A stretch of DNA of 29,909 bases from a virus. Shown one piece after another: positions 16,089-24,211 of this stretch; the stretch's first letter is position 1, and each line of letters begins with the position of its first letter. The notes below the pieces were generated by a model. It was given only the letters and a program-made list of their open reading frames with translations. It searched no databases and had not been told where the DNA came from. The stretch is from positions 1-29,909 of IMG/VR virus record IMGVR_UViG_3300037963_001728; one strand, 5' to 3'. The position numbers and the translations under genes were made by a program.

Positions 16089-18421
16089 CAACGCCTCCCA
16101 TCTGGTCTAAGACTAACCCTTGGTGATCCTAGTTTCCATTTCATACCAAGAGCACTTGAATCAACCTTTAAAGAAAAAGATCGACCTCTTGCCCGTAAAT
16201 TAATTTGATTCGTAAATAGTTCTACAGGAGATGTAGATGTTCTGGTTGCTGTGCCAGAAGATGTGTTACTGTACGCTAAACCAGGTTCATTTCTAGCTCT
16301 TATTGTAAATGTTGCCGCAGGAGAACTGGTAGAGTCAGAACCTTGAAAGGTTAAGTCTGGTATTACTTTCTGTATCAAAGTAAATTTATCTCCATCCCCT
16401 ATGTCCATTGGCCCAGATTCAATAAACGATGTCATGGCAGAACCATCATCATCAAAACCAAACTCATGGTTGTACAGATAAGAAGATCCTGCAGCTATGG
16501 GAAACTGTCTTATACCCTTATCTAACCATGCTGTTCTTACTAATGTTCCATAGTACCAGATTTGTTGATTGTAGTTATAGATGACATATTTATCTATATC
16601 GCCTGTGCCTTCATTAGCTAGTGAATTAGACTGTGATGGATACAGCCATATGACTTCACCAAACTCAGAGTTAACACCAGATACCACTTTGTCTCTCTGT
16701 TCGTTATTAAAATCAAGAAACACTTTGTCTTTAACAGTGCAAGGTAGAGTTTTCGTACCACCAGCGTATACATAAAAGTTATCTTTACCCATCCAGAATA
16801 CAAAATCTTCTGTAGCAACAGCAGCGTTTGGACCCATGATCGTGATGTTTGATGCAATCTGCTGTATACCAAAAACAAAATCCCCACCAATAAAACGTAA
16901 AGAGTGCAATGATGTATCTGTATATACGAGTATCTCACGTTTTGTTTCTATGGCTTGTACAAACTCTGACCCAGATCCAAGTCTTATGCTTCCAGCTGTT
17001 GTAGCAGAACTAATCGTCCAGTTTATTACAGACTCCTGGTTAGACCATCTTATCATCAAAGGATCTTGGACATCTGTTCCGTATGTGTTCGTACCGAAAC
17101 AAAGCACATGTCTATCGATGTCACTTACAAGAACCTGTTTGGCAACAGTCGGTGTATTTTCTGCACCAGATATTGTACCTATTTCCACGGCTCTTGTAGA
17201 TAACCCATTTGTTTTATCCCAAAGATATATTGCACCATCTCTAGGGTTAATAATTAAATCTTCACCAAAGTTGTCATGTGACCATGTTCGTATTTCACGA
17301 GTTGTACCAGATACTGCTGCTATACCCCAACCAGTAAAGTCATCATCAGATGATGCATTTCCAACAGCAAGTCTAACAGTTGTATTATCTGCATGAGTGG
17401 CAGCAGTTGTACCACTTGCACCTCTTGTTGATGGGCCACCACCAGTTCCTAATGTATTACTGCTAATTGTTCCTACTGTTATAAGTTCTTCTTCTACTAA
17501 TATTGTATCACCAGCAGTAATTCCTGTAACACTGTCAACATCAATTGCTGTCTCACTAGCATCAAGTGCCTCATTCAATTGGGTTGTCAAAGCACCATCA
17601 GTCGTGCCACCAAACAGTCCAGCACCCCAACCTGTACCACCAACCTGTGAGTCAAGACCTGAATTTATTTGATAAACTGCTTTTGAATTATTAAATGTTA
17701 ATGTTCCATTTGTAACTGAACCACCTGTAGTAGATGCACTAAGTTCAAAATTTGTTGCATCTGTAATTGAAGCTACTGTAGCACCAGTAGGTATACCAGT
17801 TCCACTAACTGTTCCACCTACAGCAAGAGCTGCTGTAGAGTCCATTGTTATAGTTGGATCATTATTATAATCACAGGTAGCATCTGTAAAAGACCCATTA
17901 CCTGTATCTGATGCATTTGCTGTTACACTAACTGTTATAGTATAAGAATTACCATTTAAAATAGATACAATTTTATGTTCGGCATTGAGTATTGATGCTG
18001 TTACAAGACCACCTAAAGTTGCCGCACCACTAAAAGTAACAAAATCATTTTCTGCTGCACCATGACTATTTTCTGTAACAGTAATGGTTGAGGAACCATT
18101 TGTAGCAGAAAAGGTTACATCACCAACGCTTGTTGTTAAACGAATTGGTGTTATATCATTGAAAGACCCACCTTCTTCTATGTAGTATTTTAAATGTGTA
18201 CCTATACCTAAAAAGTCAGAACCATCTAACGCAGTCCAGTTATGTAAACGTCTGGCCGTACCCAAATATGTACTACCCGTTAACTTAGACCATCCACCTA
18301 TCTTTTCTGGATATCCTAATTTAAAACGAATTTTATCACAATCTGTCCACCCACCTTCATTACTGTAGGATGTAATGTCTGTATTTATACCTGGACGAAA
18401 TTGTAACTTGGTTAATGGCAT
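16088..18421 (-). CDS. P22 gp10-like DNA stabilisation / tail nozzle protein
   Basis: 777 residues. The start, LQFRPGINTDITSYSNEGGW followed by TDCDKIRFKLGYPEKIGGW, is characteristic of a phage tail protein family related to P22 gp10. It forms the nozzle or hub below the portal that closes the DNA channel. Later blocks, such as HNWTALDGSDFLGIGTHLKY and SHDNFGEDLIINPRDGAIYL, suggest a beta-propeller-like core. Three beta-rich modules appear inserted after residue 100: about 103-175 (ITVTENSHGAA type), 185-245 (Thr/Gly-rich) and 285-350 (TAIDVDSVTGITAGDTILVE). The first resembles a segment in the 29060-29569 product. These modules are Thr/Ser/Gly-rich and likely face outward. The start overlaps the upstream stop (TAATG). 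Confidence 0.75.
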   Translation of the reverse strand: MPLTKLQFRPGINTDITSYSNEGGWTDCDKIRFKLGYPEKIGGWSKLTGSTYLGTARRLHNWTALDGSDFLGIGTHLKYYIEEGGSFNDITPIRLTTSVGDVTFSATNGSSTITVTENSHGAAENDFVTFSGAATLGGLVTASILNAEHKIVSILNGNSYTITVSVTANASDTGNGSFTDATCDYNNDPTITMDSTAALAVGGTVSGTGIPTGATVASITDATNFELSASTTGGSVTNGTLTFNNSKAVYQINSGLDSQVGGTGWGAGLFGGTTDGALTTQLNEALDASETAIDVDSVTGITAGDTILVEEELITVGTISSNTLGTGGGPSTRGASGTTAATHADNTTVRLAVGNASSDDDFTGWGIAAVSGTTREIRTWSHDNFGEDLIINPRDGAIYLWDKTNGLSTRAVEIGTISGAENTPTVAKQVLVSDIDRHVLCFGTNTYGTDVQDPLMIRWSNQESVINWTISSATTAGSIRLGSGSEFVQAIETKREILVYTDTSLHSLRFIGGDFVFGIQQIASNITIMGPNAAVATEDFVFWMGKDNFYVYAGGTKTLPCTVKDKVFLDFNNEQRDKVVSGVNSEFGEVIWLYPSQSNSLANEGTGDIDKYVIYNYNQQIWYYGTLVRTAWLDKGIRQFPIAAGSSYLYNHEFGFDDDGSAMTSFIESGPMDIGDGDKFTLIQKVIPDLTFQGSDSTSSPAATFTIRARNEPGLAYSNTSSGTATRTSTSPVELFTNQINLRARGRSFSLKVDSSALGMKWKLGSPRVSLRPDGRR

Positions 18422-19047
18422 TATGCTGCAGCTCCATATAAATCAGAAAAGGATATTGTTCCAGATGTAGGCACACTTGTATTAGCATTTCTAGTTTGTG
18501 CAATTGTAAATGTAAACGCATTAACACTTGCTGCTATTATAGTGTCGTCTTCTCTAAATTGACCTCCATTATCAAGAGCTTGTGCTGTTATATGTGTTGC
18601 TCCAACATGATTTGATGAAACAGTTGTACCTGATACAGATGTACTGTAAGCTGTTGGTGTAGTCATACCACTATGTGTTGCAGCACTTTGAGATAAAAGA
18701 CTGCCGACCAAAGTTCCAGAACTATTTGAGAAAAAAACTCTTGTAACTGGAACTGAAAAACCTCCACTTTTTTTAGCTGTAAATGAACCAGAATAAGTAA
18801 ATGAAGAAAAAGTATCGCCAGAAGCTACAGTTGTACCCAATGCTTTTGTGCTTGTTACATTTCCAGATGCATCACCACCAGTAGAAGTAAAAGCAACTCC
18901 ATCAGTAGTTACACTACCACCAAGATTTGCAGTAGAAGGAACTTCACTACCACCTCTATACAAATCACTCATTGATATAGCACCAGATATGCCAAATTCA
19001 GTTCGCATATCACCCATACTTATAGTGCCACTACTCTGAAGAGTCAT
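18421..19047 (-). CDS. Beta-rich tail-associated protein with IS-x-x-DL motifs
   Basis: 208 residues. The N-terminus TLQSSGTISMGDM is common in marine phage tail proteins. The motif Ser-Gly-x-Ile-Ser-[Met/Phe]-x-Asp-[Leu/Met] occurs three times: SGTISMGDM (6-14), SGAISMSDL (21-29) and SGTISFSDL (195-203). The interval is rich in Ser, Thr and Gly and should be beta structure of the fibre or adhesin kind. There is no catalytic motif. It sits between the gp10-like gene and the S74 fibre, which supports a place in the tail, possibly as a fibre-attachment or small fibre protein. Confidence 0.6.
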   Translation of the reverse strand: MTLQSSGTISMGDMRTEFGISGAISMSDLYRGGSEVPSTANLGGSVTTDGVAFTSTGGDASGNVTSTKALGTTVASGDTFSSFTYSGSFTAKKSGGFSVPVTRVFFSNSSGTLVGSLLSQSAATHSGMTTPTAYSTSVSGTTVSSNHVGATHITAQALDNGGQFREDDTIIAASVNAFTFTIAQTRNANTSVPTSGTISFSDLYGAAA

Positions 19048-19049
19048 GT

Positions 19050-20609
19050 TTACTTATCTTTCTTTAATTCATCAATTTGTTTTTGCTGTTCTTTAATTGC
19101 CTCAATTAAAACACCAACTATATTACCATATGCAACAGACTTATATTCACCATCTGTTACAACTTCTGGTAAAACTTTTTCTATTTCTTGAGCAATTACA
19201 CCAACACCTTTTTCAGCTTGTTTGGTATAAGACACACCACGCATATTCATTACTTTGTCTAAAGCGTTATCTATTGTTTTAACGTCAGACTTTAATCTTT
19301 CATCTGAAAAAGCTGTAATGTCACCATCAGCAACTATTGCACCAGAAACATCAATACCAGAAGTTGTAGTAGCTATTTTTTCACTACCATTAAAGTAAAG
19401 TTTAGCTGCACCACCAGCAGTAAAAAGAGCCAAGTTTGCACCTTCAGCCGCATTATTTAATGCTATTGAGTCAGCTAACAATTTAAAATGCCCTGAACCT
19501 GTAGTGTGTTTAATTTTTGAATCACCACTTTCGTGAAACATTATTAAATCAGCACCTGCTCCTATATGAATACCATTTGTAGTTGTGCTACCATCAGCAG
19601 GTATAGACAAAACACCTTCATGTGCTAGTCTCATTTTTTCTGTTGCAGCTTCAGAAACGCCTAACTTAAATACTAAATCAGTTTCATTGTTATCTGCGGC
19701 AAAAGTATCATCTGCTTCAGCTACGATAGATGCGGCTGTAGTTATAGCATCAGTTCCACCTGCTTCAAGTGGAGCATTAAATTCTACTGCACCTAAGACG
19801 TTTCCATCTGTAACATCAGTCGAAGTAGTTTGTAATTTAAGTATCGCACCATCTGTTGCTTTTACTTCAAGATCACCTTCATGCGTTAACCTCATTTTTT
19901 CTACAGCAGCATTGTCACTAGCAACAGTTGTTGCTAATTTAAATACTAAATCAGTTGCAGTTGAATCATCATCAAATTCATCATCTGCTTCAGCAATTAT
20001 TGAAGCAGCAACTATTTGTGCATCACCATCTGTACCATCACCTTCATTTGGTGCTTGAAACTGTAAAGCTCCAAGAACATCACCATCTGTAATGGTCGTA
20101 TCAGATGTTTGTAAAGTTAACAATGCACCATCATCTGTTTTGATGTTAACATCTGTTGTAAACTCATCTGAACCAGTTTCAATCTTCTGTACTTTTGCAG
20201 TAGAATCATTTCCAGTTCCATCACAAAATATAATTCCAGTTTTATTATTTTCGATTGCAACAGCACGGCCATTATCAACAGTTCCACCCGTGCCTTGAAT
20301 AAAGGTTACAGTATCTCCAGAGGCATTCTTTACAAAATATAATTTTTTAACACTGTTTGGAGCAATAGTTACTGTGTGACCAGCACTTAAAGAACCAGTA
20401 AATTGTAAAACTTTAAAAAGACCATCTGTCAATGTGCCATCAGAAGTTGTTATGGTACTGGTGGTTCCAGTTAAACCGATACTTGTAACTCCGTTGATTG
20501 CTCTATCTATCATATCAAAGTTTAAATTAGTCGTGGTTCCCCAGGTTCCTGCCTGTTCTCCCGTTCCTATTTTTTCAAACTTGTTATTATCTGTATAAGA
20601 ACTTCCCAT
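19050..20609 (-). CDS. Tail fibre/spike with C-terminal S74 self-cleaving chaperone
   Basis: 519 residues. The N-terminus (GTGEQAGTWGTTTNLNFDMI) is typical of phage fibre attachment regions. A tandem repeat of about 85-90 residues fills 159-336. The C-terminus carries a peptidase S74 domain: FSDERLKSDV (434-443) with the Ser435/Lys440 pair, GVGVIAQEIEKVLPEVV (468-484) and a final coiled coil (LIEAIKEQQKQIDELKKDK). S74 domains help fibre trimers fold and then cleave themselves off just before the serine, so about 85 residues should be removed. The mature fibre probably binds host surface structures. It is a strong candidate for the main receptor-binding protein. Confidence 0.85.
   Translation of the reverse strand: MGSSYTDNNKFEKIGTGEQAGTWGTTTNLNFDMIDRAINGVTSIGLTGTTSTITTSDGTLTDGLFKVLQFTGSLSAGHTVTIAPNSVKKLYFVKNASGDTVTFIQGTGGTVDNGRAVAIENNKTGIIFCDGTGNDSTAKVQKIETGSDEFTTDVNIKTDDGALLTLQTSDTTITDGDVLGALQFQAPNEGDGTDGDAQIVAASIIAEADDEFDDDSTATDLVFKLATTVASDNAAVEKMRLTHEGDLEVKATDGAILKLQTTSTDVTDGNVLGAVEFNAPLEAGGTDAITTAASIVAEADDTFAADNNETDLVFKLGVSEAATEKMRLAHEGVLSIPADGSTTTNGIHIGAGADLIMFHESGDSKIKHTTGSGHFKLLADSIALNNAAEGANLALFTAGGAAKLYFNGSEKIATTTSGIDVSGAIVADGDITAFSDERLKSDVKTIDNALDKVMNMRGVSYTKQAEKGVGVIAQEIEKVLPEVVTDGEYKSVAYGNIVGVLIEAIKEQQKQIDELKKDK
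19602..20135 (-). repeat. Two diverged protein-level repeats in the S74 fibre
   Basis: Copy 1 (about 20135-19863) and copy 2 (about 19856-19602) both run from a DGA[LI]L-LQT start through TDG-VLGA, IVAEADD-F (IIAEADDEF in copy 1) and TDLVFKL to EKMRL-HEG. They have diverged at DNA level, so this is an old duplication of a fibre shaft segment. Confidence 0.75.
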
Positions 20610-20618
20610 TTAATACTC

Positions 20619-21095
20619 CTATGGTATAATCTCTGTCCATGTGTCACCAGTATGTGTAATCTCTGTATAAGTAGCCGTGACACTTGGCGTAATCTCTGTG
20701 TAAGTCACAGTAACACTTGGATCAATTTCTGTAAATAATAATTCACCCGTTGATGTTTGTGTGAAGTTTAAATCTTGTGTTGATGTGCCAACTAAAGTAC
20801 GAACACCAGTTGCTGTTTGCACAGTTGAAGATACCAGATCCGTTTCTAATGTTGACCCTTTAACAAAAACCGCAGAAGAAGATGCTACAGATGTTGATTC
20901 AAGACTTGCACTATGAACAAGTGTTCGGACTCCAACTGTTGTTTGTGTGGCTGACGATGACATTGTACTCGCACCAACAAGTGTACCAGCCGCAGCAGAA
21001 GACGATACGGCTAATCCTGTCATTGATGCTGAAAGCTCTAGTACCTTATTAATACTACTAATAGGGTTTTCTGATAATGAGCTAAAGCCTAGCAT
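20619..21095 (-). CDS. Unknown late protein with short internal repeats
   Basis: 158 residues, not recognised. It is rich in Ser, Thr, Val and Ala with almost no basic residues. Two repeats are visible: GVRTLVHSAS (55-64) and GVRTLVGTST (95-104), each preceded by Thr-Gln-Thr-like stretches; and near the C-terminus a series YTEITPSV, YTEITHTG and WTEIIP. The composition suggests a beta-structured, probably trimeric, surface or fibre-like protein. It lies immediately upstream (in transcription) of the S74 fibre gene and just after the adhesin-chaperone array. Its function is inferred only from this place. Confidence 0.55.
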   Translation of the reverse strand: MLGFSSLSENPISSINKVLELSASMTGLAVSSSAAAGTLVGASTMSSSATQTTVGVRTLVHSASLESTSVASSSAVFVKGSTLETDLVSSTVQTATGVRTLVGTSTQDLNFTQTSTGELLFTEIDPSVTVTYTEITPSVTATYTEITHTGDTWTEIIP

Positions 21096-21097
21096 AG

Positions 21098-21394
21098 TTA
21101 ACCTTTAGGATATTTATCTTTTACTGCCTTAATAGTTGTTTTCCAACCATCAATACCATTGTGGTATAAATCATCTAACTGATCTTTAATAGACGGATAA
21201 GCTACTGCTCTATCTCTTTGATATTTGTTATTATCGTAAATAGTTTGAAGTTCTGCCTGTTTGTCTGTAATTTGTTTGTTGGTAATTTTAGTAGGATTAC
21301 CATCGTGCCAAGTAATTTTATTTATATCTTCATCATATACACTAACTTGTGCATCTGATTTTATTGCTACAATTGCACTTATAATATCTGTCAT
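21098..21394 (-). CDS. Small putative tail-fibre assembly chaperone-like protein
   Basis: 98 residues from the ATG at 21394, which shares ATGA with the stop of the preceding gene and follows a GGAG ribosome site; a longer frame starting at 21442 would read into that gene and is not favoured. The C-terminal half, YQRDRAVAYPSIKDQLDDLY then HNGIDGWKTTIKAVKDKYPK, is a pattern I know from small proteins encoded directly after phage tail fibre genes. The charged, helical character fits a chaperone or assembly factor. No membrane segment or enzyme motif is seen. The function is inferred from family pattern and position. Confidence 0.6.
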   Translation of the reverse strand: MTDIISAIVAIKSDAQVSVYDEDINKITWHDGNPTKITNKQITDKQAELQTIYDNNKYQRDRAVAYPSIKDQLDDLYHNGIDGWKTTIKAVKDKYPKG

Positions 21395-21915
21395 CCAGCT
21401 ATCTCCATACAAGTAATCACACTTGTTCCATTTCCTAACCAAGCATTGTTTGCTTGGTCTTGACTTCTATTTACAGTAATAGTTCCACCACTTTGAACAG
21501 CAAATTGGATTTTGTATGTCACTTCACTTGTGGTATTTGGAGAATCTAAAAAAGTAATACTTGCAGAATCCCCACCAGTTTGTGCTTCATCTCTTAAAAA
21601 GAGAGTACATTCCGTTCTATTATTGCTAGTATCGTCACCTCTTAAAATGCTTGTTGAACCTCTTACCAAATCAAAAAACTTTACATAAGTATTTGTAGCA
21701 TTGTTAGAGATATGTGCTTGAATAAAAATTTTACTTGATGTTGATGAAGGAGTGATATTACATTCCCAAACAGAACCACTACCACTTTCATCTGTTCCAT
21801 CAATATCTACAAATGATGTAGACGTTGAACTGGCATAAGCTGTATTAGAAGAACTTACAACTTGTAATACAGCACCTGCTGGTAAACCTGCATCTCCTAT
21901 TCTTGATATTGCCAT
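21391..21915 (-). CDS. Small tail fibre-like adhesin (paralogue of 22135-22719 product)
   Basis: 174 residues. LPAGAVLQVVSS near the N-terminus, ITPSSTSSKIFIQAHI (about 54-69), FLDSPNTTSEVTYKIQFAVQ (about 122-141) and the ending TSVITCMEIAG all have counterparts in the product at 22135-22719. Such proteins are common in marine phages, where they are annotated as tail fibre or virion proteins. The fold should be a compact beta-sandwich or trimeric tip. No catalytic residues are evident. It is coupled to the small chaperone-like gene downstream by ATGA, which suggests the two are made and used together. Confidence 0.65.
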   Translation of the reverse strand: MAISRIGDAGLPAGAVLQVVSSSNTAYASSTSTSFVDIDGTDESGSGSVWECNITPSSTSSKIFIQAHISNNATNTYVKFFDLVRGSTSILRGDDTSNNRTECTLFLRDEAQTGGDSASITFLDSPNTTSEVTYKIQFAVQSGGTITVNRSQDQANNAWLGNGTSVITCMEIAG

Positions 21916-21928
21916 TAGTTAATTCTCC

Positions 21929-22138
21929 CTATTTCCATTCTTCTGTTGGTATTGTTGGAAAAGTTGGATTGCTTGGATTAGTTTTTCTAATTACTCTTAA
22001 CTCTTTTCTGTATGTGACAAACTTTGCGATACAAGCATCCGTAAGTTCACAATCAGACAACTGTGTCCAATCACTTTCATTTAATAATTGATGTGCTTTA
22101 TATTCATTAGGTCTATTATGAAGTCCTTTTATTGTCAT
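21929..22138 (-). CDS. Small tail assembly chaperone-like protein
   Basis: 69 residues. The layout SDWTQLSDCELTD, then FVTYRKELRVIRKTNPSNPT and FPTIPTEEW resembles the phage tail assembly chaperone family (Phage_tail_APC), in which an aspartate-tryptophan start precedes a helix with Y-R-x-x-L-R and a Pro-rich end. A related layout occurs in the 23930-24211 product (KYRQELRDIT, VTFPTKP). The start shares ATGA with the stop of the fibre-like gene before it. Such proteins assist folding or attachment of tail fibres; which partner it serves is inferred from the overlap. Confidence 0.65.
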   Translation of the reverse strand: MTIKGLHNRPNEYKAHQLLNESDWTQLSDCELTDACIAKFVTYRKELRVIRKTNPSNPTFPTIPTEEWK

Positions 22139-22719
22139 GCTTTTATCTCCATAAGTGTTAATGAACTTGTGTATGTACCAGCTTGTCCATAAAGTCCTTC
22201 ATTTCCTTGTGGGCGATTAATATGTTGTGTAACTGACCCACCACTTGCATTACTAGACGCAAATTGAACCTTATAAGTAAATTGATTTGTAGATGGGATA
22301 GTATCTAAATAAGTTGCAGTTATTGGTGAACCAGTATCATATATAGTTCCCAAAGTATGTTCATCAGAACTCCAAAAAGAACCATTTCTTACAAAATCAT
22401 TAGAGGTTACAGTTGTACCAGCTACTGCACTAGCATTACCACCACCACTTGTTTCGTATCTATATATTCTAAATCCACCATTAGTATTTGATTTTGCTAA
22501 CCCAATGTTTGTTGTTACAAAAATTTTATTATTTGTACTTGAAGCTGTAATATTTACAGATAAGCCTGTAACATCTGTCCAAGTTGTTGTGCTGTCTATT
22601 TCTTGTTCTGTAAAACTATGAGCCGATAAACATTGAAGCACAGTACCAGACGGCATTTTAGCACTGGGTACAGTAGTTCCAGTTCCTAAAAGATTAGCAA
22701 GGTTTCGTGCGTTGCTCAT
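22135..22719 (-). CDS. Small tail fibre-like adhesin
   Basis: 194 residues from the ATG at 22719, which overlaps the preceding stop as TAATG; a longer frame from 22743 is not favoured. An N-terminal helix (NARNLANLLGTGTTVPSAKM) links to PSGTVLQCLSAH, a start seen in many marine phage small fibre proteins. Then follow NITASSTNNKIFVTTNIG, YLDTIPSTNQFTYKVQFASS, HINRPQGNEGLYG and TLMEIKA. These match the neighbour at 21391-21915 block by block, so the two are paralogues. The predicted structure is beta-rich. It is coupled by ATGA to a chaperone-like gene. Confidence 0.65.
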   Translation of the reverse strand: MSNARNLANLLGTGTTVPSAKMPSGTVLQCLSAHSFTEQEIDSTTTWTDVTGLSVNITASSTNNKIFVTTNIGLAKSNTNGGFRIYRYETSGGGNASAVAGTTVTSNDFVRNGSFWSSDEHTLGTIYDTGSPITATYLDTIPSTNQFTYKVQFASSNASGGSVTQHINRPQGNEGLYGQAGTYTSSLTLMEIKA

Positions 22720-23033
22720 TAGATACTCTGACTCTCTGCCCAAGTTTTATAATTAGCTTTAACTGTATCAGTCCACGCTGCATTTGCAATAGCCTGTACA
22801 GAAGCATCTTCACCACTAATGTCAGTGGCTGTATGTGTCCACTTACCATCAGCACCTTTATTTGAAGTAAATGGTGCTAATACATGACGATGAAATGAAC
22901 GAGTTAATTCTTTCTTAGAACCATCTGCTTGTTCTTCCATAATCTTTGTTGCTTGACGAACTTGTATGTTCCATGTATTTACGACTTCAATTTTATCGTA
23001 TTCTATTTCTTTTGTCATATCACCTTGTGCCAT
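22719..23033 (-). CDS. Small unknown tail-region protein, possible assembly factor
   Basis: 104 residues. A strand-rich N-terminal half, IEVVNTWNIQVRQATKIMEE and ELTRSFHRHVLAP, is followed by an acidic or Thr-rich linker (SNKGADGKWTHTATDISGED) and an amphipathic C-terminal helix (VQAIANAAWTDTVKANYKTW). I associate this type with marine phage tail clusters but know no function. AAGGAG at good spacing precedes the ATG. It stands directly after a fibre gene, in the same relative position in which the neighbouring pairs hold a chaperone-like gene. Confidence 0.55.
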   Translation of the reverse strand: MAQGDMTKEIEYDKIEVVNTWNIQVRQATKIMEEQADGSKKELTRSFHRHVLAPFTSNKGADGKWTHTATDISGEDASVQAIANAAWTDTVKANYKTWAESQSI

Positions 23034-23046
23034 AATATTTTCTCCT

Positions 23047-23919
23047 TTATGTTGGGTAAATTACAGTCATTATGAAAATTACATCGCCACTTAATTCAGA
23101 TGCCTGCATGGCTGTAGTTCCACCTGTATCATCCCACAATCTTAGTAACACTTCACTAGAACCTGCACCAACTTGATAACCCATAACATGACCAGCAGTT
23201 ATATTTGCGTTCGTCATTCTTCCACAAGCAAACCCAGATGCAGTTCCTATAGTATTTCCACTCATAGATGTAAAGGGTAATCCAGTAACTTTAGCATCAC
23301 CACTAACACTTCCTAATGAGGATATTCTTATATAAGCTGTGACATAGGCTAATCCACCTATCTTTCTATAATATCCAGTATCCCAACCCCCTGATTGAGC
23401 AGTGGCATTATTACTTCCATCTGTAAGTGTCCAGTTCCATGTACCTTCTTCATAGTCATCAAATAATTCGTTATCTTTACCACTTGCATCACTTGTAGCA
23501 CTAAAATCTATTCCATGACCACTAGCTACAGTTACGTCACCATCAGTTAAAGTTAAGCCATTAGCAACTGTAAGACTGCTACTTACTCCACCACTTAATG
23601 TAACTGCACCACTAAACGTACCACCACTTGAAGCACTTACTGTATCGGCAACACTGAATATATCATAAACTAACACAGTCACCTCATCATTTGCAGATAA
23701 CGCTGAAAGACCTGCTATAGTATTAGCTGTGTTTGTATTATAATCTGTTCCTGCTTTAAGCAACACACCATTGAGATACACATCAACAAATGCACCATCT
23801 GTAAATGTAAGCGTAGCTCCATTGGCATCTGCTCCAGATACGGATGTATCAGATGCATCTGCAACAAATAAAAATCTATTTCTTACTCCAAAATGTGGTG
23901 ATTTTCCTATGTATGGCAT
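23047..23919 (-). CDS. Tail fibre protein (MPYIGKSP type)
   Basis: 290 residues. The N-terminus MPYIGKSPHFGVRNRFLFVA, followed by a domain with VDVYLNGVLLKAGTDYNTNT, is a well-known start of marine phage tail fibres and may be the attachment part. Short shaft-like repeats follow (TFSGAVTLSGGV, LTLTDGDVTV), then GHGIDFSATSDASG and DNELFDDYEEGTWNWTL, which commonly introduces the beta-rich C-terminal receptor-binding domain (about 160-290). An AAGGA site precedes the start. The C-terminal domain lacks a chaperone segment, so folding may need a separate helper, possibly the next gene product. Confidence 0.7.
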   Translation of the reverse strand: MPYIGKSPHFGVRNRFLFVADASDTSVSGADANGATLTFTDGAFVDVYLNGVLLKAGTDYNTNTANTIAGLSALSANDEVTVLVYDIFSVADTVSASSGGTFSGAVTLSGGVSSSLTVANGLTLTDGDVTVASGHGIDFSATSDASGKDNELFDDYEEGTWNWTLTDGSNNATAQSGGWDTGYYRKIGGLAYVTAYIRISSLGSVSGDAKVTGLPFTSMSGNTIGTASGFACGRMTNANITAGHVMGYQVGAGSSEVLLRLWDDTGGTTAMQASELSGDVIFIMTVIYPT

Positions 23920-23929
23920 TTGTTATTCC

Positions 23930-24211
23930 TTAACTCGGTTTCGTTGGAAAAGTTACGTTATCCAAATCAGATGCTTTAGTAATGTCTCTAAGCTCTTGTC
24001 TGTATTTTCGCCATGCAGTTGCATCGCCACCACTATCTGCAAGTGTATTTATTTTATGGTCAGCTTCTTCTAACAATGGTTTTCTAGTATCTCTTAAATT
24101 ATTTTTTTTACGCTCAGTAGCACCATCAGCCCAAGCCTTTTCTTCAACTTCCCTTGCTTTAACTTCTTCTGAAGTCATTTCTACCAATAAATTATTAACC
24201 ATTTTTTTCAT
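23930..24211 (-). CDS. Small tail assembly chaperone-like protein
   Basis: 93 residues, charged and helical. The end, AWRKYRQELRDITKASDLDN then VTFPTKPS, matches the C-terminal pattern of phage tail assembly chaperones (Phage_tail_APC-like). The N-terminal part (EMTSEEVKAREVEEKAWADG) is a long helix. The ATG overlaps the stop of the fibre gene before it as TAATG, so its translation depends on that fibre. The second in-frame ATG three codons later is an alternative start. Compared with the 21929-22138 product it has a longer N-terminal helix but the same ending. Confidence 0.65.
   Translation of the reverse strand: MKKMVNNLLVEMTSEEVKAREVEEKAWADGATERKKNNLRDTRKPLLEEADHKINTLADSGGDATAWRKYRQELRDITKASDLDNVTFPTKPS

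Noticed and set aside
16836-17396. 186-codon open frame on the plus strand inside the gp10-like gene
   Set aside because: It is antisense to a well-recognised tail protein, has no ribosome site and a composition mirroring Thr/Ser-rich codons of the opposite strand. Similar antisense frames at 19585-20058, 25380-25850 and 27222-27572 were left out for the same reason.
21395-21442. N-terminal extension of the 98-residue protein at 21098-21394
   Set aside because: The extra 16 codons lie wholly inside the preceding fibre-like gene in another frame, and the ATGA overlap with a GGAG site marks 21394 as the start. The same reasoning removes the extension 22720-22743 of the next adhesin.
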